This document shows, piece by piece, positions 1 to 12,372 of a stretch of 64,000 nt of DNA. Position 1 is the first letter of the stretch, and every line of letters begins with the position of its first letter. The position numbers and the translations under genes were made by a program. The stretch lies in assembly GCA_018350325.1 (NCBI GenBank), contig JAEVLN010000012.1, positions 186,001 to 250,000 of the forward strand, read 5' to 3'. The notes below the pieces were generated by a model. The model searched no databases. It had not been told where the DNA came from and saw only the letters and a list, made by a program, of their open reading frames with translations. Origin of the DNA: Globodera rostochiensis (lineage: Eukaryota; Nematoda; Chromadorea; Rhabditida; Heteroderidae).

Positions 1-683
1 TTGTAAAAAATAAGTTAAAATAAATATAAAGAAAAGTGTTATTTTTCACTTTGTTGTGAAGAAAGTAAAATGGAAGAAAAAAACATTTCCAAAAGAAGTG
101 AAAAACAAAAAGGAAGGGGGGGGGGAGTTTGATCTTTGATTTGATAATGTATATTTTGTAAACGCACAATTTTAGAGGGAAATGTTTTCGTATGGAATGC
201 CCTAAGGGACAAAAATGCCGTTTTGGATGGACGGAGGGACAAATTATTCGAGAAATGGGCGGGGGGGCGGGAGGGGGGGGGAAGTCATTCAAATTGGCGG
301 ATGAAATGCCCGCCGAGTGAACGAACATTTATTTGGCAAAATGAATTATGAGGCGAAACAGAAATTGAAAGGCATGGGAATAATTTAAATTTGCTGTTTT
401 TTGATTTTATTCCAAAAACAAACAAAAAAAAGATGGAATTTTGGAGGGAAAGAAGCGAATGGAAATGGGCCAAGGGCAATTGTGTCTTTGGGCCGGTCAT
501 CGATATTATGCGTTGGGTTGGATGGCATTCGAGCCCCCCCCCCCACGGGCAATAAGTGCCCAAGGGACAAACCCCGCCATTTTCTTCCCTCAGGGAGAGT
601 TCTCTCACGCGTGTGCCACCGCCGATGGCGCCCTCGCCCATCCAGTGCTGAATCCCCCGAGAATTGGCGGGGAGTAAGAGAAA
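1..683. other. intergenic, no gene seen
   Basis: AT-rich flank with scattered G runs (about 115-126 and 265-281) and C runs near 534-543. No open frame here combines splice sites with recognisable protein composition. The only structure is the approach to the tandem array that starts near 707. Confidence 0.5.
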
Positions 684-706
684 GTGGGAAGTGTGAGGGA
701 GGGGGG

Positions 707-1031
707 TAAAGCGAAGGCGTACTCAAAAATCCCCAAGAAAATTGGGGGGGGGGGGGAGCGAAGGCGTACTCAAAAATCCCCAAGAAAATTGGGGGGGGGG
801 AGCGAAGGCGTACTCAAAAATTCCCAAGAAAATTGGGGGGGGGGGGGAGCGAAGGCGTACTCAAAAATTCCCAAGAAAATTGGGGGGGGGGAGCGAAGGC
901 GTACTCAAAAATCCCCAAGAAAATTGGGGGGGGGGGAGCGAAGGCGTACTCAAAAATCCCCAAGAAAATTGGGGGGGGGGGGGAGCGAAGGCGTACTCAA
1001 AAATCCCCAAGAAAATTGGGGGGGGGGGGAC
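707..1031. repeat. 45-bp minisatellite, about 7 copies, G-run bounded
   Basis: Seven near-identical units of about 45 bp. Each has the core AGCGAAGGCGTACTCAAAAA, then CCCCAAGAAAATT (or TTCCCAAGAAAATT), then a run of 8-12 G. Copies differ mainly in G-run length and one C/T change. The array is open in several frames, which makes spurious ORFs; nothing suggests that it is coding. Confidence 0.93.
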
Positions 1032-1039
1032 TGAAAGAA

Positions 1040-1774
1040 TGTTTTGGGGGCATTAGCCGAGGCTTGTCGGGTTCGGGCGTAGAGTTTTGTTGTCCAACCG
1101 CCGAACGGCGGCGTTCGCTTAGCCGAAATTCGAAATTCTCCTCGGCCTGAAACGGCACAATGTCCGGAGAGATAAATTTGGCAAATCCCAAAGCATAATT
1201 TGGCTCATTTGCAAAACAAGCAAATCGTCTTGTCCTCCCACTGGGAAATGTAAATTTGTGCCATTGGCTTTTAATGCCCAAAATATCGCCCCAAGCGACG
1301 ACCGAATGTCCCCGGGGAAACATTTTTACTGTCCTCGAAGCAATTAGGCAAACATTAGGGAAATGGGACCCGCAAAAAGACATTTGGCGGCGCATCGCTT
1401 ATCATTCAATAAAAAGCTGCTTTCTGTCGTTATCTTTTATATTATAATACCTAATTAAGGATAATTGGAATTCTCAAAAAGTGATTTCCCAAATTAATTT
1501 GTATTCGCACCCTTTGGAAATTGTCCTTCTTTAATAGTAATATTTTTGTCCCAAAAAGTCAATTTTAGCGCTGCATTTTCGTTTTTTTACTTCTGAACCT
1601 AAAAATATAACAAAACAACGCAAAAGCATTTATTTAGGTACATAAATTATGCCAGCCTCTGATTGTATCGTAACCTTTCCTCCATTTGAATGCCTCTTTT
1701 GGAGTACAGTGGCAAATACCGTACCCGGAGACTTACAGAAAATGCGGCGATCGCCGCTATTCCCGGCCGCGGGC
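1040..1774. other. intergenic, no gene seen
   Basis: Mixed-composition DNA between the 45-bp array and the minus-strand exon that ends at 1775. I see no splice-supported exon, RNA gene or repeat. It may hold the 3' UTR of the minus-strand exon at 1775-2191. Confidence 0.4.
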
Positions 1775-2191
1775 CTACCTTATCGGCTCCATGTCGGTCT
1801 TTTTGAGGCCGGGGAAGAACTCAAAAACTCTTCCGCTGTTCTTCCGTGCCGTCTCCGTTACGGCACGTCTCCCGCGCAGCATCACTTTCCTGCGCAACCG
1901 GTCGCGCGCCCTCTCGCGCTTGCCCTCTTCCTCTGGGACGATGAAAGCGGCGATGTTGCGAAAGCTTTTTGCAACCGATCCCAGCGAAGTAATGGACAGC
2001 CGCGGGGCTGAATAGCGCGGGTGGAAGCCGGCACTTCCGAGCGGAGAGCCGGCCGACGACGAGCAGGAGGATCGACGCCGCTGCAACGGCGCCGGGAACG
2101 GCTGCGGCGGGTGGTTAACGCGCGTTGTGCCGCTGCCGCCGGCGGAGGACGAGGCGGAAGAGGACGAATTTCCATTGCCGTTGGAGAGCAC
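1775..2191 (-). CDS. possible terminal exon of an unidentified minus-strand gene
   Basis: A good acceptor (CTTTTTCAG) lies just before 2191 on the minus strand. One frame then runs open to a stop at 1775, coding about 138 residues. They begin with a Ser/Gly-rich linker (SNGNGNSSSSASSSAGG) and end in a basic, less repetitive tail containing SVAKSFRNIAAFIVPEEE and RRKVMLRGRR. I do not recognise a family. The upstream part of the gene is not resolved: direct joining to the candidate first exon at 2852-2758 (phase 2) would select another frame, so an intermediate exon is missing or one of the two exons is not real. Confidence 0.35.
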   Translation of the reverse strand: MLSNGNGNSSSSASSSAGGSGTTRVNHPPQPFPAPLQRRRSSCSSSAGSPLGSAGFHPRYSAPRLSITSLGSVAKSFRNIAAFIVPEEEGKRERARDRLRRKVMLRGRRAVTETARKNSGRVFEFFPGLKKTDMEPIR

Positions 2192-2757
2192 CTGAAAAAG
2201 CATTAGGGACTCAATTTGAATAATCAAAATTGGCTTTTCAATCTGCCAGCCAAAGGCCCCCGCTGATTCAAACCCAAAAGTCCTAACCCTTTTGAGCTTT
2301 TCACGCTAATTATTAATTATTACTTGTCTTGTTGAAGAACATCCGCCCGTGTGGCTTGTGATCATAATGACGGGGGGTGAACGGATAAGAAGCGAATTGG
2401 ACGGCGTTATCGGCGGTCTGGGGGGGGGGAGACCAAATTTTGGCGAGGACCAAAGTGAATTAGGGCAATGGAATTTGGCATAAATTTCCCCCCCCCCCCC
2501 CTCCCGCCCTCACAAAAAAAACTCCGTTCCGTGGCCAACCCGAAACATTGTGACAAATTGAATTCATTCATTTTAATTTCCAGAACAGACTCTTCCGTGG
2601 CACAATTTTATTTCCCGTGACGCAATGTCCCAAATTTCAAAGGCCAGAACCGAAGAACGGCATTATTTGTTGCGTTCACTCGGAAGGCTCTTAAAATTGG
2701 CACAAAGTGCCAATTGTCTGTCTCTCCCCCGCGGCAATTTCCTTCCCTTTGGCCTAC

Positions 2758-2852
2758 CTAAATCGGCTCAATTCTTCGGCGCCTTCTGCCCGCCTTTGTC
2801 TTAGCGTCTTAAGTCGAACGGCGGGCGTTGTTCCGCCGTCTTCGTCGGACAT
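2758..2852 (-). CDS. possible first exon, function unknown
   Basis: ATG at 2852 opens about 31 codons beginning MSDEDGGTTPAVRLKTLRQR and ending at a donor of the form TTTAG|GTAGGC (exon end 2758, phase 2). Acidic-then-basic composition fits an intracellular protein start, but no family is recognisable. It may belong with the exon at 2191-1775, though the phases do not join directly. Confidence 0.25.
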
Positions 2853-3540
2853 TTCGCTTTCTGCTCGAATTCGGTTAATTCTCGCCTTTATTTTGCGAAC
2901 TTTTACCGGCGTTTGTCTCAAAACAAATTTATTAAAATATTTCACAGATTAATTTTGAATTTTTGTCTCCGATTTTCAACCAAAGGATTTCCTAATTTTC
3001 GGCAGATTTCAGTGCCGATAATTGCGTCCAATTTAGCTGTGTGCCACGGGAGGGAATGGGCAAAAAAATGCCGGGGTGTAAAGTGGCAGGCGATGGCATT
3101 GGACAAAATCGCCAAGAGAAATAAATTTGGCACTGAACGGCGGCGGCCGGCGGATGATGGCCTTTTGGACTGCTGGCCGATTCTGTGCGGACAGCCAACG
3201 CGGAGGAAATTAAGCGGGTAGAAAATCTCACCCCGCGAGGGTTTTTGGGGGGGGGGGCGGCCGATGGACCGTAAACGGACGCACGAATTTGGAAATTACT
3301 CAATTTACTGTCCCTCCCAAGCGCCTAAATGGTCTTAAAATGTTAAAGCATTTTGAAATGTTTCCAAATGCTTCACAGCTTCACAATCAAGCTTACAAAT
3401 TAGTCTTGAATTTCTTCCGAATTGCGTTATTCATTTAAATGAATGAAAATATCAAAAGTCATAAAAATATTTACAGACTGGCAAAAGATGAGAGAGTGTT
3501 GAGGAGAAGGGCAATAAGTTAGAGGGGGAAGTGAGGGGGA

Positions 3541-3790
3541 GAGAGATGAGGTGATTGATGATCACATCAATGATCAGAGAGAGAGTGGGGGGGGAGAGAG
3601 ATGAGGTGATTGATGATCACATCAATGATCAGAGAGAGAGTGGGGGGGGGAGAGAGAGTGGGGGGGGGGGGAGAGAGATGAGGTGATTGATGATCACATC
3701 AATGATCAGAGAGAGAGTGGGGGGGGGGGAGAGAGATGAGGTGATTGATGATCACATCAATGATCAGAGAGAGAGTGGGGGGGGAGAGTG
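3541..3790. repeat. satellite with TGATCA-centred inverted repeat, 4 copies
   Basis: Four copies of a 50-80 bp unit: GAGAGATGAGGTGATTGATG, then ATCACATCAATGATCAGAGA, then GAGAGTGGGGGGGG. Each carries the imperfect palindrome ATTGATGATCACATCAAT and two TGATCA-like cores. Unit length varies through the GA/G-run spacer. The array lies 160-400 bp beyond the stop codon of the BED-finger gene that ends at 3953 on the minus strand, so it falls in or just past its 3' UTR. Confidence 0.9.
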
Positions 3791-3952
3791 GAGAGGAGAG
3801 AGAGAGCGCATTCAACGGCTAGGCGAAAGAGACAAAGAAAGCAAAAAGTGCCGCTGATCGTGGCATGAACAATAACAAGCAAAAGCGCGTCAATTCGCCG
3901 AGTCGAGACTCTCGAGCATCGCATCTCGTCCCTCTTCTGTACTGGAAATGTC

Positions 3953-5877
3953 TCACGCGCACAATCGCCGCTGGCATTTGTCCCTTAGCGATAGCAAAAG
4001 TGTGCCGGGCTCCGCGCTCTTCGGCCAGCATTCTTCCGCCACCACTGTCCCGTTGGCGTACTCGCGGATGTGCAGCACTTGATCCGCAGATTCGGTCAGT
4101 GTCACCATCCGCTGGACGCTGAAAGTACAGGTTGAGTTGTTAGGACGGACTGAACCGGGGGTAATGCCAGAGATCCCACGGCAGACATGGACCAAACCTT
4201 CCCCTACCCAACCCAACCCATCAACTCACTCACTTTGCATTAGCCGTGCCGGTGTTGGTGCAGTAGAAGGCATACTCGGCCCTCCCCGCCTTGTTCCCGT
4301 GGACGGAGTAGCTCAGCTGCAGCTCCATGGCTATTCTGTGCATTCCGTACAGCACCAACGACTCCGCCAGCGCTTCTCCCGCCCCATCGGCCCCACTGCA
4401 GCAGCCGTCGTTGTGATTGTCCTGCTGTTGCTGCTGCTGCTTTTTACACAATTCGCCCATCTTTCGACTCTTTGGCGGACTTGCGCTGCCGCGTTGCTGC
4501 TGCTCGACCGCCGCGGTACTCGCCGTGTCCGCTAGCACCAACAGAGAGGCGGCACAATCGCGCTCCTCCGCCGGACTTTTGCGTTTCTGCTAAAATAAAT
4601 GGGATTATTAGCGAACTCAGAACATCCAAATTCATTTCCGGGTGAACTCCAAAAAAGAAATTAATCCTAAACGCTATTTTGCCGTTTATTTGAACCTTTT
4701 CTTCTTCTTATTCACACATTCCAACTCACCGCAAGTTGGTGATGGTTGTTGTTCTGCTGCTGGTGGTTCTGTTTCGTCTCCATGCCATTGGCCAAACTGT
4801 TGTTGTTGTTGTTGTTCAATCCGCTCTTTGGCTGTACAGCCCCTGCATTCACCGCCCCGTTGTTTCCTCCGGCGAATTTGGCCACGTTTCCTCCCATTTT
4901 CCCTCCCAGACTAAGTGCACTCAGTAGTGGCAATCCAGCACTCATCATGTTCAGCCCGTTGTTGTTATTGTTGCTGTTAGCGCAGTTGTTCGTCACCGCA
5001 CCGTTCACCGGCGCTATTGATCTTCCGTTTACGCTCTGCTGTTGGACCCCACTCCCGACCTTCTTGGACATCGGGGCTCCCGACATGTTTAAGCCGTTCA
5101 CCGGCTTCTGCTGCTGTTGAGTGCCAGCTGCTGCAGTCGCTGCAGCCATCCATTCCCAATTGTAAAGCCATGAGACAGCCGCAGCCGCTTGCTGTGCTAC
5201 CAGCTGTTGTTGGTCAGTACCTTTCTGTTGCTGGTGTTGGAGAGCTGAAGCGGTCACTGAAGCAGCGTAAATGGCAAGCAGTTCGTTCAGCTGCTGCCCA
5301 TTGAGTTGTTGTCCCAGGCTATTTTGTTGGTGTTGGCCACTGCCATTCTGCGTCGTCTTCTGCTGCTGGTGGACATTCTGAACTTGCTGAGCTTGAACTG
5401 CGTTTAGGTTGTTCTTCTGCTGTTGGTGATGATACTCATTCACCAGACGGTTCATTGTAACGGCCTAAAATCAAACTTTCAGATAAACGGAAGGAAATTT
5501 GTTGACTAATCACCGACCACTTCCAAATTGGCCAACATTTCAGGGTCGGTGGCTAGATGTGCTGTTGTGTCCAGCCCCGTGATGGCCTCCAAGCCGTATT
5601 TCGGCCTCGGAGCAGGCAATGGCTGCGGCTGTAGTTGAGATGGTTGAGTCGCCTCTCTCGAGTACTGCTTGGGTGCCTCGGCCCCGTGCGATGGCGATGT
5701 TGTGCCGACAGAACAGCCACCGTTGCCGAGACAGCTGTCCATAAGCAAAGCGGCGGTTGAATATTTGGAGAAGGCGGACGAGGCCGAACACGGAATGGCA
5801 TTCGCACTCGACGCGCCATGACAGCTCACGGACATTGTTGGCGACGGCGGAGGTTTGGCGACAGCTCCATTTTGTTG

Positions 5878-5913
<36 letters not shown>

Positions 5914-6113
5914 ACTCTGCTGATTTACGGCAATTGAAGCAGTTTGAGAAGCCGGCTCTTCCACGCGTTCATTCGCTTGCTGTTGCTGCTGCTCTCTGTG
6001 GTGGGGACGCTTCCGCTTCACATAGGGCTGAGTTGGCGTCTGAAATTTGGAATTTACCGAAGCCTTAAAACCTAAAATTTCTATCAAATTTTTATGTCCT
6101 CCGAAAGAGAGAG

Positions 6114-6150
<37 letters not shown>

Positions 6151-6821
6151 AAGAAATTTTTGACAGAGAAAAGAGCCAAAGACGGAACGGAAAAGCGGCA
6201 TTTTACGGATGGACGGACCTCTCGCACTTCCGGTTTGGCCACGACGCCCTCCCTTTTGACGCTGGCCACGGTCATCGGTGGGGTTAAGACATTCTTCCGT
6301 CTTTCCTCCTCTTCATCTTCATCCTTCCGTTCTTCCATCTCGCCCTTCATCTCTTCCATGCCGACGCACAATGTTCTCTCCACACATTCACCCACTTCCT
6401 GACTGCTCGCCCGACTCGAGAACTCGCTGGGACCTTCCAACTCATCCAACTCTTCCCCTCCGGATGATGATGAAGCGGATGAGAATGATGAGCCGGATGA
6501 ACAGCTCGTCATCGTAGCCTCGGGGGAAGCCAACTTTTTCCGAGTCTTTCCGCCACCAATACTCTTCCCATCAACACTTTTGGGCGTCTTTGCCGATGCC
6601 GTCTTCGTCTTCGACCCGCCCCCTCCTCCTTCGCCACGCATTCGACGTGTCCGTTTCAGCCGAAACGTCTCTTCGCCTACCAAATCGGCATGGAATGCCT
6701 TCAGATGGCCCCACATAGACTTGGTGGAGGAGTCTGAGCGTTTCATGAACTTGCCGCAGTGATTGCACGTCACGGAGAGGCCGTTGGAGGCCATGAAGAA
6801 GTGGTTCCACACTTCGGACAT
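3953..6821 (-). CDS. BED-type zinc-finger protein, Q/N-rich
   Basis: Five exons join in one frame: 6821..6207 (or 6219), 6039..5518 (or 5521), 5464..4730, 4589..4234, 4118..3953, about 795 residues. The start ATG opens directly into a BED finger: SEVWNHFF at residues 2-9, Cys pair TCNHC, then the His pair in GHLKAFH by about residue 40. This is the fold of chromatin-associated and hAT-transposase-derived DNA-binding proteins. Exon 2 codes a run of about 12 Ala plus Gln runs, and exon 3 is a roughly 245-residue Gln/Asn-rich stretch. The C-terminal ~90 residues (LVLYGMHRIAMELQLSYSVH onward) are non-repetitive and look folded, but I cannot name the domain. Intron 1 contains a GA microsatellite (about 6108-6145). 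A nuclear DNA-binding regulator is likely; targets are unknown. Confidence 0.8.
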
Positions 6822-7027
6822 TTGAAGGTATTCAGAATGTCAACAAGTTCGAGGTGTTTAGAGAATGTACAAAATAATTGGTAATTTGGCGCTCTCTGAA
6901 TGTTGTTGTTGGTTGGTTGGATGGCTTGTAAAGTGTAAAAGAAAGGTTTCCGGGGCGAACAAAAGATTTTGGTGGTGGGAGAAAAGCGTCTTGAAGGGCA
7001 CAGAAGGGCAAAACGTACGGTCCAAAA

Positions 7028-7720
7028 AGGGGGGGGGGGGGAGGGGGAGGGGGGAGGGCACATAAACTCGTGCCCTCTGGGCAAAGGGAAATCCTCTCAT
7101 AGTCAGGGAAAGGGTTTGTGGCCCACGAGAAAAGACTCAGGAGGAAATGGACTTGTCAGGTGAAGGGCTGTTCGTCCCAAAATGAGGGGGGGGGGGATGG
7201 TGGGAGGGCAAAGCACAAAGGCTGAGAGAAAAAGAGGACAAATGTGTGATGAGGAGGGAGGGGGGGGGAAGGGGGGGGGGGGAATGAATGACTGACTCCC
7301 CCGGGGGGGGGGGAGAAGAGAATGGATGGACGGGTGGAAGTGGGAGGGGGGGGGGGGTTGGTATTCCCCTTCCCTTTCCCCTCCCCCTCATTCTTCCCTC
7401 TGCTGCTGTTGGTTGGGTGTCGCCCCCAACCCTCACGAGAAGGGGTGACTGACTGGGCGGGGGGCGGGGGGGGGGGAACTCGCCCTCTGCTGTGGTGATG
7501 ATGAAGAATGGGCGGACGGATGATGGGCGAACTTGGGGGGGACGGGGGGGGGTGGGGGCGGGGGAGAGGGGGGGGGGGGGAGGGGAGGGGCGGGGAGGGG
7601 ATGAGGGGGGGGGGGGGGAGGGGGAGGGGGAGGGGGGGGGGGGGAGGGGGGGGTGTTTGCACAGAGACGGAGGACCGACGATCGGCGGGGGCGGCGGGGG
7701 GGGGGGGAGAAGACGCGCAA
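7028..7720. repeat. G-rich low-complexity tract
   Basis: Irregular poly-G runs of 5-15 nt broken by A, AGA, T or C, densest at 7535-7650. There is no clean period. It encodes only Gly/Arg- or Pro-rich nonsense in the overlapping frames. G-quadruplex-forming potential on the plus strand is obvious by eye. Confidence 0.85.
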
Positions 7721-8195
7721 ACGGAGAATTGAGCGGGCGGTGGGGTGACGAGAAGAGGGCATGGACGGCGGAGGGCAACGCCCATTCAACCCTCCCTCAA
7801 ATCCAATCTTGCGGAAGGAAAGGGGGGGGGCTAACTTTAGCCTCGAGAGTGAACATTTGGCATAGATTCTTCTTATCAATTAGGGGGAGCGGAATTCATA
7901 AGGCTCAATATTTCTTTCCTCTAATCGGTCCCCATTTTTGAAATGTTTTCGAAATCTCGATGAGTAATATATTTCTTGGTTAATTAGTCTGACTTTCCCA
8001 GGCCTTTTCATTTTAGTGCAGTGGTCGAAGTCCGAGGCGCCTTCCCCCCCCCCCCCCCCCAAATGTTCTATGGCAAATTCCTTCCCCACCTCCGCTGCTC
8101 AGCTGGAGGCTAATTTTGTGCTCTTCCGATAGTCAAAGAGGAGGGAAAGTCCAGCCGACCGACTGGCAGGCGGCGGCGTTGGCGCCCGGGCAAAA

Positions 8196-8345
8196 TTGCC
8201 CCCCCCCCGTCCCCCCTCTCCCCTCCCCCTCCCCCCTCCCCCCTCCCCCCTCCCCCTCCCCCTCCCCCTCCCCCTCCCCCTCCCCCCTCCCCTCCCTTCC
8301 CCTTCATTTCCTTACCGCCCTCACCCCCCCCCCCCCCAACCCTCT
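8196..8345. repeat. C-rich (CCCCCT)n tract
   Basis: Runs of CCCCCTC and CCCCTCC units on the plus strand from about 8199 to 8300, then a C15 run near 8324-8338. The G-rich strand is therefore the minus strand, opposite to the neighbouring tracts. Confidence 0.85.
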
Positions 8346-10795
8346 CAAATGGATGGTCGTCGTCCTGCCAGTCCCCCACCCTGCCCACCCCATACCCACA
8401 CTTCCGTCCCCCTGTCCCGCCACTGCCTTGCACTACGGGGGTCGGAAAGAGCGCCGGAGGAGAGGAATGGAGGGGGAGGGGGGGGGGGGGGATTTGAGGG
8501 AATGCGGGGGGGGGGCACAGGCCACCAACCAACCCCTGGAGGAAGGGAATGTCCCGCCACTCCAGAGCCATTTGCCCTTTTGATGTGTGGGTGGGTGGGT
8601 GGGTGTCCCGTTCTTCCACGGGCAACACGACGGACGAGAAATGGCGAAACAGCACTTATGTCGGTGGAACCGCCAGAACCACGCCCCTGCCTCGGGGAAA
8701 TTGCCGGTGGATCTTTTTTTGGGTGGGAGGGAATGACCGTCCGCTGCTTGGAGTGATTTGAAAAGGAGGGCTTTGATTTCGGGGGAATGATCGCCTTAGG
8801 TCAAATGGAATACGATCATTCGAAAGTGAAGGAAGGGAACGAAAAACGCATTTACAAATATTCGACGAACGGCGAATTGATCGCAAATGTTGTGAACCGG
8901 GTTTGGGTGGGGCGGAGGGTGAGACGAGAATGGCAAACTTTCGGGGGAAAGGGCGGGGCAGGGAGAACCGGCGGCCACCTCTTCCCGTGGCTGGAGGAAG
9001 CGGAGACGACAATTAATGACATCGTCGCCGGGGGGGGGGGGGGGAGGAGGGCGGATGGAAGATGATGAAAATGGGGGGGGGGTGCACACAGCTGGATGAG
9101 GGGGAGGGGGCGGCGGGAGGGGTGTCATCGGCGGTCGGAGGAATCGCGAGACCAACTGCCCCTCCCAACCACCACCAACCCAACCCCCCTGGGGACTACG
9201 CCCGGCGACGGTCTGAGGGGGGAGGGGAGGGGGGGGGGGCGCTCATTTGTTTGTGCTCCTCTTCTTCCCGCCTCTCCCAAAATCCCCTTCCTCTTTTTGC
9301 CCCCCCCAGGGAAGGGAAGAGAGGTGGAACCCCGCCGAACGAACGTCCGATGGGATTTTGGGAATGGAAGAGATTTGGGGGATCTGTGTGTAGAGGGGGG
9401 AGGGGGGATAATTGCGGCGGCGATGGAGTCGGCGGGGGGGGGGGGGGGGGAGGGGGAGAGGGGGGGGCTCAACGATAGGAGGAGGCGAACCATCCATCCA
9501 AAACGTCCAGTCCCCAGACCCATGGATGGGAGCGGATGGGAGCGGATGGATGAGCCATTTGGGGAGTGGGGATTGGGGGGGGGGAACAAAAGTGCGAAGG
9601 GCATTCGTTGGACGAAAGAATGGACGTCGCCCCAATTTGAGAACAGCGGCCCGTTTTCTCCTATTAAATTGTGTTCAAATTGAAAGATTCTGCTGACAAA
9701 TGAGTGGGATCATCTCCATTCTGCACATCCTTTACACATTCTTTCCGGCGATGGTGGGAAAGCTCCGATCCGGGAAGACATCCCCGGAGGGGAGGGAAAA
9801 AGGGGGGGGGGGGATTACGCTCTGCCGGAATGTGACATGCTTCCGGTGACCAGCAGAAGGTCTTGAAGACGGAAACGGGAATAAATGGCTTGCGTCAAAA
9901 AAGGGAATCGGAAAATGCCTTGGGGGTTTGAATGGAGCGATGGCTATGATTTGATCGCCCGGAGGTCAGGAAAAGGACAGAACTTGAAGAGTTGTGTAGG
10001 GATGACGGACAGAAGAGACGGGTTTGTTTCTCGCCGAAGGGGACACTCCCCTTCCCAACCGCCTCCTCTCTCTTCGCCCGTTTCCTCTCTCCCTTTGGTA
10101 GTGGGTTGTTTTGCCCCTAAGGCGACGAATTGGATGAATGGGGCTGGAGGGGTGTAAAAGGAAGGAGAACGGGAAAAGAGAAAGGAACGAAGAAAGGGAA
10201 GGAAGGAATGAAGGAAAAAGAGAAGACGGAAGAAAGGAAGAAATAAAAATGAAGAGAGGAGGGACGGGGGATGTGCTTCTTCGGGCGGAAGACCAATTTA
10301 TGGATGGGGGGAGGGGATAAATAAATGGGCGTGCGGGATGGGTGGGAGGGCGTAACACAAAGGGACGGACGGTCGAGATTCGATTGTAGGGGAGGGCAGG
10401 GACAATTCACGCGGCGATTAGACATTATGCCTGGACACCATTCACACAACCCCCGGGGGGATGGGGGGATTTGATGGCATGGGGGGGGGAGTCGACCCCG
10501 ACTTTGTCGGACGGAAAAGGTCGAAGGGAGGGAGTCACCACCTTCTCAAGTGAATGGGGAGGGGGGGGGGAGCCACACACTCCAACAACCTCACCCACTT
10601 GCCCCCGCCCCTCCCCTCCCCCGCCCCTCCCCTCCCCCGCTCCAACCCATTCTTTTGTCGGATGGATGGATTGGGTGGGAGGGGTGCTGACGTCGTCGAC
10701 AGAGGTGGGAGAAGGTGGGGACGGGAGGGGGAAGGGATCGCCCTGTCATCAACGCGACAAGGAAGGCGGGGGGGGGCATTGAGACTCGATGGATG

Positions 10796-11366
10796 GAATG
10801 GACGAGGGGGGGGAGGGGGGGGGGGAGAGGGGGGGGCGGACGAGGGGAGGGGGGGAGGGGGGGGCGGACGAGGGGAGGGGGGGAGAGGGGGGGGCGGACG
10901 AGGGGGGGGGGGAGGGGGGGGGGGAGAGGGGGGGGGGCGGACGAGGGGGGGAGGGGGGGGGGGAGAGGGGGGGGCGGACAAGGGGAGGGGGGGAGAGGGG
11001 GGGGGGCGGACGAGGGGAGGGGGGGAGAGGGGGGGGGCGGACGAGGGGGGGGGGGAGGGGGGGGGAGAGGGGGGGGGGCGGACGAGGGGGGGGAGGGGGG
11101 GGGGAGAGGGGGGGGCGGACGAGGGGAGGGGGGGAGGGGGGGGCGGACGAGGGGAGGGGGGGAGAGGGGGGGGGCGGACGAGGGGAGGGGGGGGAGGGGG
11201 GGGCGGACGAGGGGAGGGGGGGAGAGGGGGGGGGGCGGACGAGGGGGGGGGGGAGGGGGGGGGGGGAGAGGGGGGGGGCGGACGAGGGGGGGAGGGGGGG
11301 GGGAGAGGGGGGGGGCGGACGAAGGGGAGGGGGGGGGAGGGGGGGGGGGACGGACGAGGGGAGGGG
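10796..11366. repeat. G-run minisatellite with GCGGACGAGGGG core
   Basis: About 20 units of 22-35 bp, each containing GGGGCGGACGAGGGG followed by GGGAGAGGGGGG-type runs of variable length. One unit carries ACAAGGGG in place of ACGAGGGG. All frames on both strands are open, giving Gly/Arg/Asp or Pro/Ser/Arg peptides; I treat these as non-coding. Confidence 0.92.
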
Positions 11367-12372
11367 AAGGAGGGGATCGCAAAGAGGGATAGATTTTCGT
11401 CGTTGTCGTTCCCCGACGGGCGTTCCCAAATCTGCTGACTGGGCGATTCCCTTGCCCTCCATCGAATGAGCCGGATGGAAGGGGAGGGAATGGCGAAGAG
11501 AGAAAGTGCGGGAAGCGAGGCCCCCGGGGAAGGTCTCCCCAAGTGGGGAGAAATGGGGAGGCCCCTTCCCCGGAGGGGCAAACAGCACTGAAGGGAAGAG
11601 GAGAGCAGGAGGAGGAAGGGAAATGAATGCACATTCGGTCTGCGAGAAGACTAATGGGGGGGGGATGATGATGGTGGTGGTGGTGCTGGAGGGTCGCGTA
11701 TACCCATCCCCCCCCCCGCCCCCCTTTACTTCCCGTTCGACCCGACAACCGCTCGGGGGGTTGGAAGATTGTAATGAATGTTATTCTCTTCCGTCCGTCA
11801 TCTCCGGAATTGACTGAAAGTATGCGGAAGAGGAGGATGTAAGTAAATGGACGAAGATGAAAGGGAAGAAGGGTCAAAGCCCACCGACAGATCATTTAGA
11901 AAGAGGGGGGGGGGGGGGATTGGCCAGCAATTCCCTCCCCAAAGGGGTAGGGGAGGGATTAATTTATTTATTGCCCTTCCCTTCCCTTCTGCCCTTTTCC
12001 TTGGCGGGTGACGACCACACATCGCCCTCGGGGCAATTTGGCGGCCGGGGAGAGAGGGGAGCACATTGGCCCTTTCTGCCCCCAGGGATGGCAAATTGAT
12101 GGCCCGCTCCACACCAGGCAGCCAGTGCTTGTCTCGTGGCCAAATTGGCGCCTACGTCCCGCCGGCAATAAAGCAAAAGGATTGGGAAGGGGTGAACCCG
12201 TGGCGACCCTCGGGGGATGACCGAAGCCAATTCCCCCAGGGAATGGATAGAAGGGTTGAAGATGCAAGCAAAGACGAAAGGGTGGGTGATTGAGTGGGGG
12301 GGGGGGGAAAGACTTGGAGAAGGCCCTCTTCAGTCCGCCCTTTCCTCTCATGCACAACCAAATAATGGGACC

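Noticed and set aside
7137..7785. Minus-strand ORFs of about 210 codons, very Pro/Ser-rich
   Set aside because: They are readings of G-run simple sequence; two frames are open at once and no splice sites or non-repeat protein sequence support them.
10535..11895. ORFs up to 434 codons on the minus strand and 294 on the plus strand
   Set aside because: The GCGGACGAGGGG array is open in every frame on both strands. The products are pure Pro/Ser/Arg or Gly/Arg repeats.
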